Counted from the stretch's first letter, positions 43,365-53,590 are shown. The stretch is 64,000 nt of DNA from an uncultured Prevotella sp. (GCF_946407605.1 NZ_CAMJOS010000001.1:124001-188000), one strand, 5' to 3'. The notes: generated from the letters alone by a model not told the origin. Numbers and translations: made by a program.

Positions 43365-45277
43365 TTCAGTATCTCCTTTTTAATGGTTTCGTCGTCCATA
43401 CCTACAATCTGTCGCAACTCGTCAATAGTGCCATGCTCCACAAAGTTGTCAGGCAGACCTATGCGTGTGATGGTTGGCTGATAGCCGTGATCGTTCATCC
43501 ACTCCATGACAGCACTACCCATACCACCATTGCGCACACCATCCTCGATGGTGATGATACGTTTAAACTTACGACCTACCTCATGGAGGACATTCTCGTC
43601 AAGGGGTTTCAGGAAGCGCATGTCATAATGGGCAATGCTGGGTGTGCTTGTAGGACTCGTTGTATTATAAATATCAGTAATGATGTTCTCAACGTCATTG
43701 CCAATAGGACCAATAGTCAACACAGCCACATCATCGCCATCACGCAACTTACGAGACGTTCCGACCTCTATCTCTTCCAGCGGACAACGCCAGTCAACCA
43801 GCACGCCACGACCTCGAGGATAGCGAATCACGAAAGGACCTTTACCATCCAACTGGGCCGTATACATCATTCGACGCAACTCATGCTCATTCATTGGCGA
43901 GGCAATGGTCAGATTAGGAACACACCGCAGAGCAGCCATATCGAAGGCGCCATGATGCGTAGGACCATCCTCACCCACCAGTCCAGCACGGTCGAAACAC
44001 AGAACTACAGGAAGTTTCAGGATAGCCACATCATGGATGATATTATCGTAGGCTCGCTGTGCAAATGCGCTATAGATATTACAGAAAGGTATCAGTCCGT
44101 CCTTTGCCATACCTGCAGAGAACGTCACGGCATGACCCTCAGCAATACCCACATCAAACATTCTGTTAGGCAACTCCTTCATGGGAATGTTCATCGAACA
44201 ACCCGTAGGCATGGCTGGCGTGACGCCAACTATCTTTTCATTCTCACGGGCCAGTTCAAGTAGCGTCTCTCCAAACACATCCTGATACTTCGGAGGCATA
44301 TCCTTCGTATCACCCTGAATCAGTTCACCAGTATCCGGATCAAACTTTCCTGGCGCATGCCAAACAGGCTGATAGTTTTCGGCAGGGGCATAACCATGAC
44401 CCTTCTTCGTGTGCAGATGCAGCAGCTTCGGGCCTTTCATGTCCTTTAGCTGTTTCAGAATACGCACCAGTTCCTTGACGTCATGTCCGTCAAAGGGACC
44501 GAAGTAGCGGATATTCATGCCCTCAAAAATATTCTGCTGTTGGGCAATAGCGCTCTTCACGGCATTGGTCAGTCTGATGATACCTTTCTTACGGTTATCC
44601 GTCAGCAGTCCCTGCTCTGCCAGCCATTTCGCAGCTCTGTAGCGCAGAGAATTATAGGTACTATTTGTGCTCAGTCCCAGCAGATAGTCCTTCATGCCAC
44701 CCACAGAGCGGTCAATGCTCATGTCGTTATCATTCAGGACAATCAGCAGGTCGTTAGGCGTACTCGACACATTATTCAGACCCTCGAATGCCAGTCCACC
44801 GCTCATGGCACCATCGCCAATCACAGCAACCACCTTAGGTGGCCTGAGCGTAGAATCCTGGTATTTCAGGTTGGCAGCAACAGCCATTCCCAATGCGGCA
44901 GAGATACTGTTTGAGGCGTGACCACAGATAAAAGAGTCATACTCACTCTCCTGTGGTGTGGGGAAAGGACGAATACCACCCAGTTTGCGGTTGGTAGAGA
45001 ACTGATCCCTGCGTCCTGTCAATATCTTATGGCCATAAGCCTGGTGTCCCACATCCCATACAATCCTGTCATTAGGCGTATTGAACACATAATGTAGCGC
45101 CACCGTCAGCTCCACCACACCCAGACTTGAAGCCAGGTGTCCTGGGTTCTCAGCAAGTTCCTCTACGATGTCCTGTCGTAGTTCAGAACATAGTTTCGGC
45201 AGCAGTTCCGGCTTCATCTGTCGCAGTTGCTCCGGCGTGTCAATGCTGTTTAATATCTTAAAATTTTTATGTTCCAC
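43361..45277 (-). CDS. dxs: 1-deoxy-D-xylulose-5-phosphate synthase
   Basis: A 638-residue thiamine enzyme of the non-mevalonate isoprenoid route. The TPP site [18 protein letters not shown] (with the Asn after the GDG) and [10 protein letters not shown], the DXS hallmark [10 protein letters not shown], and the C-terminal [20 protein letters not shown] are present. Length is normal. First gene of a K+-uptake operon, a fusion of unrelated functions that presumably reflects shared regulation only. Confidence 0.96.
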   Translation of the reverse strand: MEHKNFKILNSIDTPEQLRQMKPELLPKLCSELRQDIVEELAENPGHLASSLGVVELTVALHYVFNTPNDRIVWDVGHQAYGHKILTGRRDQFSTNRKLGGIRPFPTPQESEYDSFICGHASNSISAALGMAVAANLKYQDSTLRPPKVVAVIGDGAMSGGLAFEGLNNVSSTPNDLLIVLNDNDMSIDRSVGGMKDYLLGLSTNSTYNSLRYRAAKWLAEQGLLTDNRKKGIIRLTNAVKSAIAQQQNIFEGMNIRYFGPFDGHDVKELVRILKQLKDMKGPKLLHLHTKKGHGYAPAENYQPVWHAPGKFDPDTGELIQGDTKDMPPKYQDVFGETLLELARENEKIVGVTPAMPTGCSMNIPMKELPNRMFDVGIAEGHAVTFSAGMAKDGLIPFCNIYSAFAQRAYDNIIHDVAILKLPVVLCFDRAGLVGEDGPTHHGAFDMAALRCVPNLTIASPMNEHELRRMMYTAQLDGKGPFVIRYPRGRGVLVDWRCPLEEIEVGTSRKLRDGDDVAVLTIGPIGNDVENIITDIYNTTSPTSTPSIAHYDMRFLKPLDENVLHEVGRKFKRIITIEDGVRNGGMGSAVMEWMNDHGYQPTITRIGLPDNFVEHGTIDELRQIVGMDDETIKKEILK

Positions 45278-45303
45278 GATTTAAGAATAATCATTTATGG
45301 CGA

Positions 45304-45334
45304 CAAAGTTACAAATAATCGTTCATATTTCAAA
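45304..45334 (-). promoter_or_regulatory. Promoter of dxs-trkA-trkH
   Basis: TAACTTTG (45304-45311, minus strand) and TTTG (45331-45334), 19 bases apart. Confidence 0.7.
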
Positions 45335-45351
45335 AAGAAAAGCCGTTTTAT

Positions 45352-45383
45352 TTTGGCTATTACATAATTATTTCATAAATTTG
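45352..45383 (+). promoter_or_regulatory. Promoter of the lipoate ligase-glycine cleavage operon
   Basis: TTTG (45352-45355), 20 bases, TAAATTTG (45376-45383), 32 bases before the ATG. No glycine riboswitch fold is recognised in the 140 bases between the divergent genes. Confidence 0.75.
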
Positions 45384-45415
45384 CAGGCAAATCGTAACCT
45401 TGAATTAATTGAAGT

Positions 45416-46129
45416 ATGAGATATATCGTCCTAAAAGGGGACCAAGGCGCCAGACGCCTATCGTTTTATCTTGCTATGGAAGAATATGTAGCCCGTCATA
45501 TCGATGAGGACGACTTATTCTTCATGTGGCAGGTACGCCCAACGGTCATCTTCGGACGTAACCAGTCTCTGGAAAACGAGGTGAACGTGGACTATTGTCG
45601 TGCCAACGAGATTGAGATGTACAGGCGCAAAAGCGGTGGTGGCTGCGTCTATGCAGATATGGGCAACGTCATGTTATCCTACATCTCTAAGGAAGAGAAT
45701 GTTGGTCTCACTTTCAATCGCTTTATCAATATGCTCCTGCTGGTGTTGCGCCGAATGGGCATCGAAGCAACTGGGACCAGTCATAATGATGTGATGATTG
45801 GCGACAGAAAAGTCTGTGGCACAGCATTTTACCACATACCAGGACGCAGCATCGTACATAGCACCATGCTCTACGACACGAATATGGATCACATGCTCAA
45901 CGCCATCACCCCCAGTCAGGAGAAACTTCAGTCGAAGGGCATCAAGAGTGTGCGTCAGCGTATTACCTTCCTGAAAGACCACACATCGCTGAGCCTCAAC
46001 GAGATAAAGAGTATTGTGAGGACGACCCTTTGTGAAGGCGAACTAATTCTGTCACAGGCCGATATCGAAGGCATAGAGCAGCTGGAGCAGACCTATTTAC
46101 GCAAAGAATTCATTAACAGAATACAATAA
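45416..46129 (+). CDS. lplA: Lipoate-protein ligase A-type enzyme
   Basis: A 237-residue ligase. The lipoate-binding loop RRKSGGGCVYADMGNVMLSY and the second conserved site DVMIGDRKVCGTAFYHIPGRSIVHST are present. The lipoyl-binding C-terminal accessory domain of E. coli LplA is missing or reduced, so this is the short form and may depend on another protein or on salvage of lipoyl-AMP. It lies immediately upstream of gcvT-gcvH and thus probably lipoylates GcvH (Lys64). Confidence 0.9.
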   Translation: MRYIVLKGDQGARRLSFYLAMEEYVARHIDEDDLFFMWQVRPTVIFGRNQSLENEVNVDYCRANEIEMYRRKSGGGCVYADMGNVMLSYISKEENVGLTFNRFINMLLLVLRRMGIEATGTSHNDVMIGDRKVCGTAFYHIPGRSIVHSTMLYDTNMDHMLNAITPSQEKLQSKGIKSVRQRITFLKDHTSLSLNEIKSIVRTTLCEGELILSQADIEGIEQLEQTYLRKEFINRIQ

Positions 46130-46143
46130 ACATATTGACTACT

Positions 46144-47247
46144 ATGGATAATTACCAACAACTGAACCAACAAAACAAAAGAACCTGTCTCTACGACAAA
46201 CACGTGGCACTACAAGCCCTGATATCTCCTTTCGGAGGCTTTGAGATGCCTATCCAGTATGCTGGCATTGCCCCTGAGCATCAGGCTGTTCGCGAACATG
46301 TGGGAGTGTTCGATGTCAGTCACATGGGTGAGGTAACAGCCAAAGGCAAGGATGCCGAACGCTACGTGCAGCATATCTTTACGAATGACATCGCTGACGC
46401 TCCCATTGGCAAGATTCTTTATGGCATGATGTGCTACGAGAACGGTGGAACCGTCGATGACCTGCTCGTCTATAAGTTTGGCGAGAACGACTTCTTCCTC
46501 GTCATCAACGCTGCCAATATCGACAAAGACTGGGCGTGGATGCAGGAACAGGCCAAAGGTTTCGACATCGACCTTCAGAACCGTAGCGAATTCTATGGTC
46601 AGATAGCTGTTCAGGGACCAGAAAGTGAACATATCGTAGAAACCGTCTTAGGACTGGAATGCAAGGAACTGACATTCTATACCTTCAAGACTATCGGCGA
46701 CGTTATTATCAGTCGTACTGGCTACACAGGAGAAGACGGCTTTGAGATCTATGCAGACCACGACTATATTCGCACTTGCTGGGATAAGCTGATGGCTGCA
46801 GGCATTCAGCCCTGTGGACTGGGGTGCCGCGACACCCTGCGCTTCGAGGTGGGTCTGCCGCTTTATGGCGATGAGCTCTCTGAGGAGATCACCCCTATCA
46901 TGGCTGGACTGGGTATGTTTGTGAAACTCGACAAGGCTGAGTTTATCGGCAAAGAGGCGTTGGCCAAACAGAAGGCCGAGGGTCCTGCCAAGAAACTCAT
47001 TGGCATCGAGCTTGCAGACAAGGCCATCCCTCGTCACGGCTATACAGTATTGAATATGTCAGGCGAACCTATCGGCGAAGTAACTACCGGCTATCATGCG
47101 CTATCGACAGACAAAAGCGTATGCATGGCACTTGTCGATGCCCAATATGCCAAGTTGGATACTGAATTGCAAATCCAAATCCGCAAGAAGGTATTCCCTG
47201 GCAAGGTTGTCAAGAAGCAGTTCTACAACAAGAGCTATAAAAGGTAA
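46144..47247 (+). CDS. gcvT: Aminomethyltransferase, T protein of glycine cleavage
   Basis: A 367-residue T protein starting MDNYQQLNQQNKRTCLYDKHVAL (an earlier TTG is in frame but lacks family resemblance). ISPFGGFEMPIQYAG, VFDVSHMGEV, and the later GLGCRDTLRFEVGLPLYGDEL are conserved. It takes the aminomethyl group from GcvH to THF. It follows lplA by 14 bases and is spaced normally before gcvH. Confidence 0.95.
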   Translation: MDNYQQLNQQNKRTCLYDKHVALQALISPFGGFEMPIQYAGIAPEHQAVREHVGVFDVSHMGEVTAKGKDAERYVQHIFTNDIADAPIGKILYGMMCYENGGTVDDLLVYKFGENDFFLVINAANIDKDWAWMQEQAKGFDIDLQNRSEFYGQIAVQGPESEHIVETVLGLECKELTFYTFKTIGDVIISRTGYTGEDGFEIYADHDYIRTCWDKLMAAGIQPCGLGCRDTLRFEVGLPLYGDELSEEITPIMAGLGMFVKLDKAEFIGKEALAKQKAEGPAKKLIGIELADKAIPRHGYTVLNMSGEPIGEVTTGYHALSTDKSVCMALVDAQYAKLDTELQIQIRKKVFPGKVVKKQFYNKSYKR

Positions 47248-47290
47248 AAAAAGAAAACGATAATAGTAAAACTAAAAACTATAAAGTATT

Positions 47291-47671
47291 ATGGCTAAAG
47301 TAATTGAAGGACTCTACTACTCAGAGTCACACGAATTTGTAAGAGTAGAAGGTAATTATGGCTTTATTGGTATCACCGACTATGCCCAAAACGCACTAGG
47401 CAATGTGGTCTATGTCGATATGCCAGAGGTGGATGACGAAGTAACTGCTGGCGAGGAGTTTGGCGCTGTGGAAAGTGTCAAGGCTGCCAGCGATCTCTTT
47501 GCACCAGTTAGCGGTACTGTGGTTGAGATTAACGAAGCTCTTGAGGACCAGCCCGAGCTCATCAACCAAGATGCTTTCGAGAACTGGATCATCAAGGTTG
47601 AACTCAGCGACAAGTCCGAGCTCGACGCCCTCATGGATGTTGCTGCCTATGAAGCTTTCTGCGCCAAATAG
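47291..47671 (+). CDS. gcvH: Glycine cleavage system H protein
   Basis: A 126-residue lipoyl carrier. Lipoylated Lys64 sits in AVESVKAASDLFAPVSGTV. Starts MAKVIEGLYYSESHEFVRVEG. Length and start are normal. The stop codon is part of the tandem repeat before gcvPA. Confidence 0.97.
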   Translation: MAKVIEGLYYSESHEFVRVEGNYGFIGITDYAQNALGNVVYVDMPEVDDEVTAGEEFGAVESVKAASDLFAPVSGTVVEINEALEDQPELINQDAFENWIIKVELSDKSELDALMDVAAYEAFCAK

Positions 47672-47706
47672 TCAAATAGTGAAATTGTGAAATAGTCAAA
47701 TAGTAA
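47667..47706 (+). repeat. AAATAGTC/AAATAGTG tandem repeat before gcvPA
   Basis: An 8-bp word of the type AAATAGT(C/G) recurs about five times, starting in the gcvH stop codon and ending at the ATG of gcvPA. Confidence 0.85.
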
Positions 47707-47707
47707 A

Positions 47708-49018
47708 ATGTATAAGTATTTCCCGCATACAGATAATGATCTGAAGGCGATGTTAAAAAGAGTGGGCGTTGATTCCATGGACGCCCTCTACGCTCAGATT
47801 CCTGAGAGCATCCGCTTCCGGGGCGACTATAAGATTCCCTCAGAGATGAGTGAGATGGAGGTGCGCCAGCTCTTCGAAAAGCTCGGGTCTCTGAACAAAC
47901 AGCTCACCTGCTTTGCAGGCATGGGAGTCTATGACCACTATACGCCTGCCGTCATACCACAACTGCTACAGCGTTCAGAGTTTCTGACCTCATACACCCC
48001 GTATCAGGCCGAGATTTCGCAAGGCACGCTACATTATATCTTTGAGTACCAGTCGATGATGGCAGAACTGACAGGCATGGATGTCTCTAATGCCTCGATG
48101 TACGACGGCACCACTGCTGCCGCTGAGGCCATGATGATGGCTGTAACTGCCAGCAAGAAGGCCCGTCGTGTACTCATCTCTGGTACGATGAACCCGCTGA
48201 CTGTCAAGGTGATGACACATTATGCCCATCATCAGGGTATCGACCTCTATGCCTTGCCTATCAAAGATGGTGTGACTGACATGGAAGACCTCAAAGCCGA
48301 GTTGGCTAAGGGTGATGTTGCTGGTTTGATGGTGCAACAACCTAATGTCTTTGGCATTGTGGAAGACTATACAGGCTTTGCTGATGCTTGTCACGAACAG
48401 AAGGCCCTCTTCATGATGAACTGTGTGGCTGCCGACCTCGCTGTGCTGAAGACGCCAGGCGAATGGGGAGCCGACATTGCTGTAGGCGATGGTCAATCGC
48501 TGGGCATCCCTATGCAGTTTGGCGGTCCTTATGTGGGCTATATGTGCTGTACAGAGAAGCTGATTCGTAAGATGCCAGGCCGCATTGTAGGCATGACCAA
48601 AGACAACCGCGACCAGCGTGCCTTCGTGCTTACCTTGCAGGCTCGCGAACAGCATATCCGTCGTCAGAAAGCCACCTCGAATATCTGTTCAAATCAGTCA
48701 CTCATGGCACTTTGGGTTACGGTTTATCTGTCGCTGATGGGTAAGCAAGGCATGAAGGAGGCGACACAGTTCTCCTATGCTGGTGCCCACTATCTCTACG
48801 ACGAGCTTAAGAAGACGGGCCGCTTTAAGTTGGTGTATGAACAGCCGTTCTTCAATGAGTTCTACGTGAATTACGACGGTGATGTCGAGACGCTCTACCA
48901 GCGAATCATCGAAGCAGGCTTCCTGGTTGTCAGGATGGAGGAAGGACTCTTGATTGCTGTCACAGAGAAGCGTACGAAAGAAGAAATTGACAACTTCGTA
49001 AAGATTGCTGCCCTATGA
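47708..49018 (+). CDS. gcvPA: Glycine dehydrogenase (decarboxylating) subunit 1
   Basis: A 436-residue N-terminal half of P protein (split form). The glycine-rich and substrate loops [28 protein letters not shown] and the conserved [17 protein letters not shown] are typical. It decarboxylates glycine together with GcvPB. It overlaps the next ATG by 4 bases. Confidence 0.95.
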   Translation: MYKYFPHTDNDLKAMLKRVGVDSMDALYAQIPESIRFRGDYKIPSEMSEMEVRQLFEKLGSLNKQLTCFAGMGVYDHYTPAVIPQLLQRSEFLTSYTPYQAEISQGTLHYIFEYQSMMAELTGMDVSNASMYDGTTAAAEAMMMAVTASKKARRVLISGTMNPLTVKVMTHYAHHQGIDLYALPIKDGVTDMEDLKAELAKGDVAGLMVQQPNVFGIVEDYTGFADACHEQKALFMMNCVAADLAVLKTPGEWGADIAVGDGQSLGIPMQFGGPYVGYMCCTEKLIRKMPGRIVGMTKDNRDQRAFVLTLQAREQHIRRQKATSNICSNQSLMALWVTVYLSLMGKQGMKEATQFSYAGAHYLYDELKKTGRFKLVYEQPFFNEFYVNYDGDVETLYQRIIEAGFLVVRMEEGLLIAVTEKRTKEEIDNFVKIAAL

Positions 49019-50418
49019 ACAACCGACTTTATGGAAATCTGATCTTTGAGCTATCAAAGGAAGGCCGCAAAGGCTACAGTTTGCCCAAAAATTATTTTGG
49101 CGATTACGAGATTCCCGCTTCTATGAAACGTGATGAGGAGGCACAGTTGCCAGAATGCGACGAACTGACGGTGGTGCGCCACTATACGAACCTCTCTAAT
49201 AATAACTTTGGTGTAGATACGGGGTTCTATCCCTTGGGCTCCTGCACCATGAAATACAACCCCAAGATTAACGAGGAGATGGCCGCCCTGCCACAGTTCC
49301 AGAACCTGCATCCTCTGCAGCCTGCAGAAACAGCGAAGGGTGCGTTGGCCATGGAAACGCTGTTGGAGCAGTCGCTCTGCGAACTCACAGGCCTGGCCCA
49401 TTTCACGTTTAAGCCCTACGCTGGTGCTCATGGTGAGCTGACGGGTCTGATGACTATCGACAATTATCACCAGTCACGCAACGACTTTGCACGCAAGAAG
49501 GTCATCGTGCCCGATTCGGCTCATGGCACCAACCCTGCCTCTGCTGCCGTCTGCGGTATGGAGATTATCGAGGTGAAGTCTGGCCCAGACGGCCAAGTCG
49601 ATCTAGAAGATCTAGAACGTCTAGTCTCTCTTGAAGGTCCCAATATTGCCGCCATGATGATGACCAACCCTAATACATTGGGCCTGTTCGAGACGCGCAT
49701 CCCTGAGATTGCCAAGCTGATTCATCAGGCTGGCGGCTTAATGTACTACGATGGTGCCAATCTGAACCCGATGCTTGGTGCCTGTCGTCCTGGCGACATG
49801 GGGTTCGACGTGATGCACATCAACCTGCACAAGACGTTCTCTACGCCTCATGGCGGTGGAGGTCCTGGTGCTGGTCCTGTGGGTGTTCGTGAGGGTTTGC
49901 AGGAGTGCTTCCCCTTCGTATCGCCCTATCATGGCAACTTTGGCGTGATGATGCGTGCCTATGCCTATATCCTTTCTTTGGGTCGTGAGCATATTAAAGA
50001 GGTGGGACCGCTGGCTGTTCTCAACGCCAACTATATCAAGGAGTCGTTGAAGGATGTCTACGAGCTGCCTATCGAAGGCCTGTGCTGTCATGAGTTCGTG
50101 TTCGACGGCTTGAAGGATAAGAGTACTGGGGTCACCACGATGGATGTTGCCAAGCGCCTGCTCGACTACGGCTATCATGCACCTACCATTTACTTCCCCT
50201 TGCTCTTCCACGAGTCCTTGATGATTGAGCCTACTGAGAACGAAAGCAAGGAGACGCTCGATGGCTTTATAGCCGTGATGCGCCAGATAGCTGAGGAGGC
50301 CAACACCAATCCTGATATGGTGAAATCAGCACCCCACACCACACCAATAGGACGTGTGGACGATGTGCTGGCTGCAAAACATCCTGTGGTGACGTTCCGT
50401 CAAATGAGTAATGAGTAA
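49015..50418 (+). CDS. gcvPB: Glycine dehydrogenase (decarboxylating) subunit 2
   Basis: A 467-residue C-terminal half of P protein. PLP-binding Lys273 in [34 protein letters not shown], and [11 protein letters not shown] are conserved. A small 9-bp repeat (GATCTAGAA-type, near 49602-49627) encodes DLEDLERL, a harmless local slip. The last codons and the stop carry an ATGAGTA repeat that goes on to lpd. Confidence 0.96.
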   Translation: MNNRLYGNLIFELSKEGRKGYSLPKNYFGDYEIPASMKRDEEAQLPECDELTVVRHYTNLSNNNFGVDTGFYPLGSCTMKYNPKINEEMAALPQFQNLHPLQPAETAKGALAMETLLEQSLCELTGLAHFTFKPYAGAHGELTGLMTIDNYHQSRNDFARKKVIVPDSAHGTNPASAAVCGMEIIEVKSGPDGQVDLEDLERLVSLEGPNIAAMMMTNPNTLGLFETRIPEIAKLIHQAGGLMYYDGANLNPMLGACRPGDMGFDVMHINLHKTFSTPHGGGGPGAGPVGVREGLQECFPFVSPYHGNFGVMMRAYAYILSLGREHIKEVGPLAVLNANYIKESLKDVYELPIEGLCCHEFVFDGLKDKSTGVTTMDVAKRLLDYGYHAPTIYFPLLFHESLMIEPTENESKETLDGFIAVMRQIAEEANTNPDMVKSAPHTTPIGRVDDVLAAKHPVVTFRQMSNE

Positions 50419-50425
50419 TGAGTAA
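50402..50425 (+). repeat. AATGAGT tandem repeat before lpd
   Basis: AATGAGT copied three times across the gcvPB stop codon up to 3 bases before the lpd ATG. Confidence 0.85.
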
Positions 50426-50427
50426 TT

Positions 50428-51693
50428 ATGATTACCACTGACTTAATTATAATGGGCGCAGGCCCAGGAGGTTATCGCGCTGCGGAATACGCTGCCAAAC
50501 AAGGACTGAAGGTCGTTATCTTCGAAGGTACTGAGGTGGGTGGCACTTGTCTGAATGTGGGGTGCATCCCCACGAAAGCCTATGTGCACAGCTCCACCTT
50601 CGCTGAGGCCCGTCAACGAAAGTCCGAGGTAATCTTGCAACTGCGTGCTGGGGTCGAGGGCATCCTCTCCCACCCCAATATCACCTTGGTGAAAGAGAAC
50701 GCCTCGTTTATTGATGCCCACACCGTTAGGTGTTCTGTTAGCGGCGATAGTATCGCCGCAAAGAACATCATCATCGCCACTGGCTCCGAAACCAAGTGGC
50801 TGCCTATCAAGGGATTGGACGATTCTCGCGTGGTGGACTCTACAGGTCTCTTGAATCTCGACGCCCTTCCCAAGCGCCTCGCCATTATCGGCGCTGGTGT
50901 CATTGGCATGGAGTTCGCCTGCGTGTTCCATCGCTTTGGCTCTGAGGTGACGGTGATAGAGTATCTGAAAGAGTGCCTACCCGCTTTGGACAGCGATATT
51001 GCCAAGCGTCTGCGAAAAACGTTGGAGAAGCAGGGCATCACCTTTAAGATGAAGACGGCTGTGGAGAATATTGCCGATATCGATGCCGACGTTATCCTGA
51101 TGGCTACAGGCCGCAAGCCTCGTACTGAGGGCCTCAACCTCGAAGCACTTGACATCACGCTTACGCCTCAAGGTGCCATTCCCGTTGACGATAACTTCCT
51201 GGTATCCTCCAATCACCCGTCACCCTTCACCACTCACCTTTATGCCATCGGCGATGTCAATGGCAAGCAGATGCTGGCCCATGCAGCCGAGATGCAGGCC
51301 ATCCGCGCTGTGAACCATATTTTAGGAAAGACGGATGCTATTCGTTTCGACATCATGCCTGCTGCCATCTTCACCACACCCGAGGCCGCCTGCGTGGGAC
51401 CTACGGAGGACCAGCTGAAGGAACAGGGCATCGCCTACGAGTGTCGCAAGGCCTTCTATCGGGCTAATGGTAAGGCCCTGACCATGAACGAGACAGAGGG
51501 AATGCTAAAGCTATTCTCAGAACCCGATGCTGGGCGCATTCTGGGTTGTCATGCCTTTGGTGCCCATAGTGCCGACATGGTGCAGGAGGTCAGCGTGCTG
51601 ATGTGTCGTGATACCACCATCGCCCAGTTGCGCGATATGGTGCATATCCATCCTACGCTCTCAGAGATACTGAAAAATGCCGCAGATAATTAG
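50428..51693 (+). CDS. lpdA: Dihydrolipoamide dehydrogenase, compact form
   Basis: A 421-residue FAD/NAD disulfide oxidoreductase. Redox pair Cys41/Cys46 in GGTCLNVGCIPTKAY, FAD motif IMGAGPGGYRAAEYA (8-22), NAD motif IIGAGVIGMEFACVF (153-167), and the catalytic HIHPTLSEIL (His408, Glu413). It is about 30-50 residues shorter than usual: strands after IADIDADVILMATGRKP in the NAD domain are missing. Residues about 262-270 (NHPSPFTTH) come from a tandem-repeat insert. It re-oxidises GcvH in this operon. The end of the gene is inside a terminator stem. Confidence 0.93.
   Translation: MITTDLIIMGAGPGGYRAAEYAAKQGLKVVIFEGTEVGGTCLNVGCIPTKAYVHSSTFAEARQRKSEVILQLRAGVEGILSHPNITLVKENASFIDAHTVRCSVSGDSIAAKNIIIATGSETKWLPIKGLDDSRVVDSTGLLNLDALPKRLAIIGAGVIGMEFACVFHRFGSEVTVIEYLKECLPALDSDIAKRLRKTLEKQGITFKMKTAVENIADIDADVILMATGRKPRTEGLNLEALDITLTPQGAIPVDDNFLVSSNHPSPFTTHLYAIGDVNGKQMLAHAAEMQAIRAVNHILGKTDAIRFDIMPAAIFTTPEAACVGPTEDQLKEQGIAYECRKAFYRANGKALTMNETEGMLKLFSEPDAGRILGCHAFGAHSADMVQEVSVLMCRDTTIAQLRDMVHIHPTLSEILKNAADN
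51211..51240 (+). repeat. In-frame CACCCTTCACC-type repeat inside lpd
   Basis: The strand CACCCGTCACCCTTCACC etc. is the reverse of the AGGTGAAGGGTGA words in the M6 peptidase gene; it encodes NHPSPFTTH where other Lpd proteins have a short loop before YAIGDVNG. Confidence 0.8.
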
Positions 51694-51707
51694 TCTGCGG
51701 CATTTTT
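51673..51707. terminator. Terminator overlapping the lpd stop codon, usable from both sides
   Basis: AAAAATGCCGCAGA (51673-51686) and TCTGCGGCATTTTT (51694-51707), 14 bp, the lpd stop TAG in the loop. T runs at both ends allow it to stop lpd and ddh transcripts. Confidence 0.9.
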
Positions 51708-51728
51708 CTTATCGTTAGTATTTCCTTT

Positions 51729-52628
51729 TTATACCAGATGGCTGATGAGCTCCTCGCGATCGCCAGGCAGCATGTCGATAACAGGAATCTCAATCATCGT
51801 ATAGCAACCAGGCTGCTGATACATTGAAGCACGAGCCACATTGACCAGCACCTGACCAGTCAGAGCAGGGTTGTTGATGCTCATATTGAACTCCAGACGC
51901 TGGTTCTGGGTCTTTCCTGATACGCCTTTGCGAACGAGGTTTACACCATGACCCATATCACGCACATCGTCAACGCTCTCTACCTGGAACACGTGGGTCT
52001 CGTCGCTGGCGAAATAGGGGTCGGCTTTGATGGCGGCAGTCACATCCTCCAGCTTGGCACCATCCTCCAGCTCTACATATACCATGCGGCGATGGATGCC
52101 CTCACCCAAGGGGATGGTCATCGACAGAGCATTCTTCACGCCAGCCTTTGAACGTACACAGACGCTGTGGCCCATCGACATACCAGGACCGAAGTTGGTG
52201 TAGCTCAGGCCCTTAGGAGCCAGGCTCTGCATCAGGGTACGGACGATAGAGTCAGAACCTGGGTCCCAACCAGCAGCAATCACACTCACCGTATTGGTCT
52301 TCTTGTTCAGCTCCATCAGCGTACGACGGTAGTCACGAATCAGTCCGTGGATATCGAAGGAGTCGACGGTATTGATACCCAGAGGCAGAATCTGCTTAGC
52401 ATATTCCTCGCACGAACGGGTCGGAGTGGCCAGGATAGCCACATCGACATCCTTCAGTTCCTTGATGTCTTTCACCACCTCATACTGTGCCAGCTCAGCA
52501 GGCTTGTTCTCAGCGCCATTACGACGAACGATACCTGCCACCTCAAAATCGGGTGCTGCCTCCAGCGCCTCCAGTGCATACTTTCCAATGTTGCCGTAGC
52601 CCACCACGGCTGCTCTAATCTTTTTCAT
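51729..52628 (-). CDS. ddh: meso-Diaminopimelate D-dehydrogenase
   Basis: A 299-residue NADPH-dependent dehydrogenase that makes meso-DAP in one step from tetrahydrodipicolinate. Begins MKKIRAAVVGYGNIGKYALEAL with the NADPH-binding glycine motif, and has VSVIAAGWDPGSDSIVRTLM, NFGPGMSMGHSVCVRSKAGVK and the C-terminal FNMSINNPALTG regions expected. This enzyme is standard in Bacteroidales. Followed by the shared terminator. Confidence 0.94.
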   Translation of the reverse strand: MKKIRAAVVGYGNIGKYALEALEAAPDFEVAGIVRRNGAENKPAELAQYEVVKDIKELKDVDVAILATPTRSCEEYAKQILPLGINTVDSFDIHGLIRDYRRTLMELNKKTNTVSVIAAGWDPGSDSIVRTLMQSLAPKGLSYTNFGPGMSMGHSVCVRSKAGVKNALSMTIPLGEGIHRRMVYVELEDGAKLEDVTAAIKADPYFASDETHVFQVESVDDVRDMGHGVNLVRKGVSGKTQNQRLEFNMSINNPALTGQVLVNVARASMYQQPGCYTMIEIPVIDMLPGDREELISHLV

Positions 52629-52670
52629 TTCTTTATTGTGAATTTATTGTCCCATTAACATTTGCGGTTG

Positions 52671-52678
52671 CAAAAGTA
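52671..52678 (-). promoter_or_regulatory. -7 box of ddh
   Basis: TACTTTTG on the minus strand, 43 bases before the ATG; -33 not clear. Confidence 0.5.
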
Positions 52679-52827
52679 CTGCTTTTATGTGAATATTCTT
52701 GCCATTTGACGTATAAATAATCTAAAAAGCGCCATTTTGTGACAATTCGCAACTTTTCACCCCCTCAATACAATAAATTGTCATGATTCAGCGTTTTTAT
52801 AGGTGTATATATACAAAATTGAAAGTT

Positions 52828-53430
52828 ATGATAGAATACATCAAGGGCGAACTTACCGAGTTGACTCCCGCTTTGGCCACCATCGAAGCTGGCGGCGTGG
52901 GTTATGGTCTCAATATCTCACTCAACACCTATAGCGCCTGTCAGGGCAAGAAAGAGGTGAAGCTCTACGTCTATGAAGCCATTCGCGAGGATGCCCACGT
53001 GCTCTTCGGCTTCTATAATAAAAAGGAACGCGAGATGTTCCTGCTGCTCATCACCGTCAGCGGCGTGGGTGCCAACACGGCCCGCATGATGCTCTCTGGC
53101 ATGAGTGTCTCTGAGCTCTGCTCTGCCATCTCTACTGGCAACGCCCGTCTTATTCAGGGCATCAAGGGCATTGGCAAGATGACGGCCCAGCGCATCATCG
53201 TCGACCTGCGCGACAAGATTGTGGCCCTGGGTATTGCCGACGAGATTCCTGCTGGAGGTACCGTCTCTGCACCCATCAACAATGCTGTGCGCGACGAGGC
53301 TGTGGCCGCCCTCACCATGCTGGGTTTTGCCCCTGCCCCCACCCAGAAGGTCGTCGTCCAGATTCTTCAAGACCAGCCCACTCTGCCTGTAGAGCAAGTC
53401 GTTAAGTTGGCATTAAAGCAGATAAAGTAA
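52828..53430 (+). CDS. ruvA: Holliday junction DNA helicase subunit RuvA
   Basis: A 200-residue RuvA starting [27 protein letters not shown]; the earlier frame start at 52783 is rejected as lacking family sequence. The helix-hairpin-helix repeats ([17 protein letters not shown] and [23 protein letters not shown]) and a C-terminal domain III ([15 protein letters not shown]) are present. It binds the junction and loads RuvB; ruvB is not next to it. Confidence 0.95.
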   Translation: MIEYIKGELTELTPALATIEAGGVGYGLNISLNTYSACQGKKEVKLYVYEAIREDAHVLFGFYNKKEREMFLLLITVSGVGANTARMMLSGMSVSELCSAISTGNARLIQGIKGIGKMTAQRIIVDLRDKIVALGIADEIPAGGTVSAPINNAVRDEAVAALTMLGFAPAPTQKVVVQILQDQPTLPVEQVVKLALKQIK

Positions 53431-53443
53431 AGACGCATCATTA

Positions 53444-53528
53444 TCTCGCTAGTTAGGAAAAATTATTTCTCTAGTTGGGAAAATAATTTTCTCTAGTTGG
53501 GAAAATATTTTTTTCTAGTTAGGGAGCA
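53444..53528 (+). repeat. Tandem CTAGTT(A/G)GGAAAA repeat after ruvA
   Basis: Four units about 22 bases long starting CTAGTTAGG or CTAGTTGGG, each followed by an A/T-rich run (AAAATTATTT, AAAATAATTTT). Units differ by a few bases. Confidence 0.85.
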
Positions 53529-53590
53529 AGATCTTATTATCTTTCTTTAGCATTGGCAGGGGTGATGTTGAATGTATAAAAAAATAAAGA

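Noticed and set aside
45278..45415. A glycine riboswitch upstream of the glycine cleavage operon
   Set aside because: The 138 bases are taken up by two divergent promoters; no aptamer-like fold could be seen.
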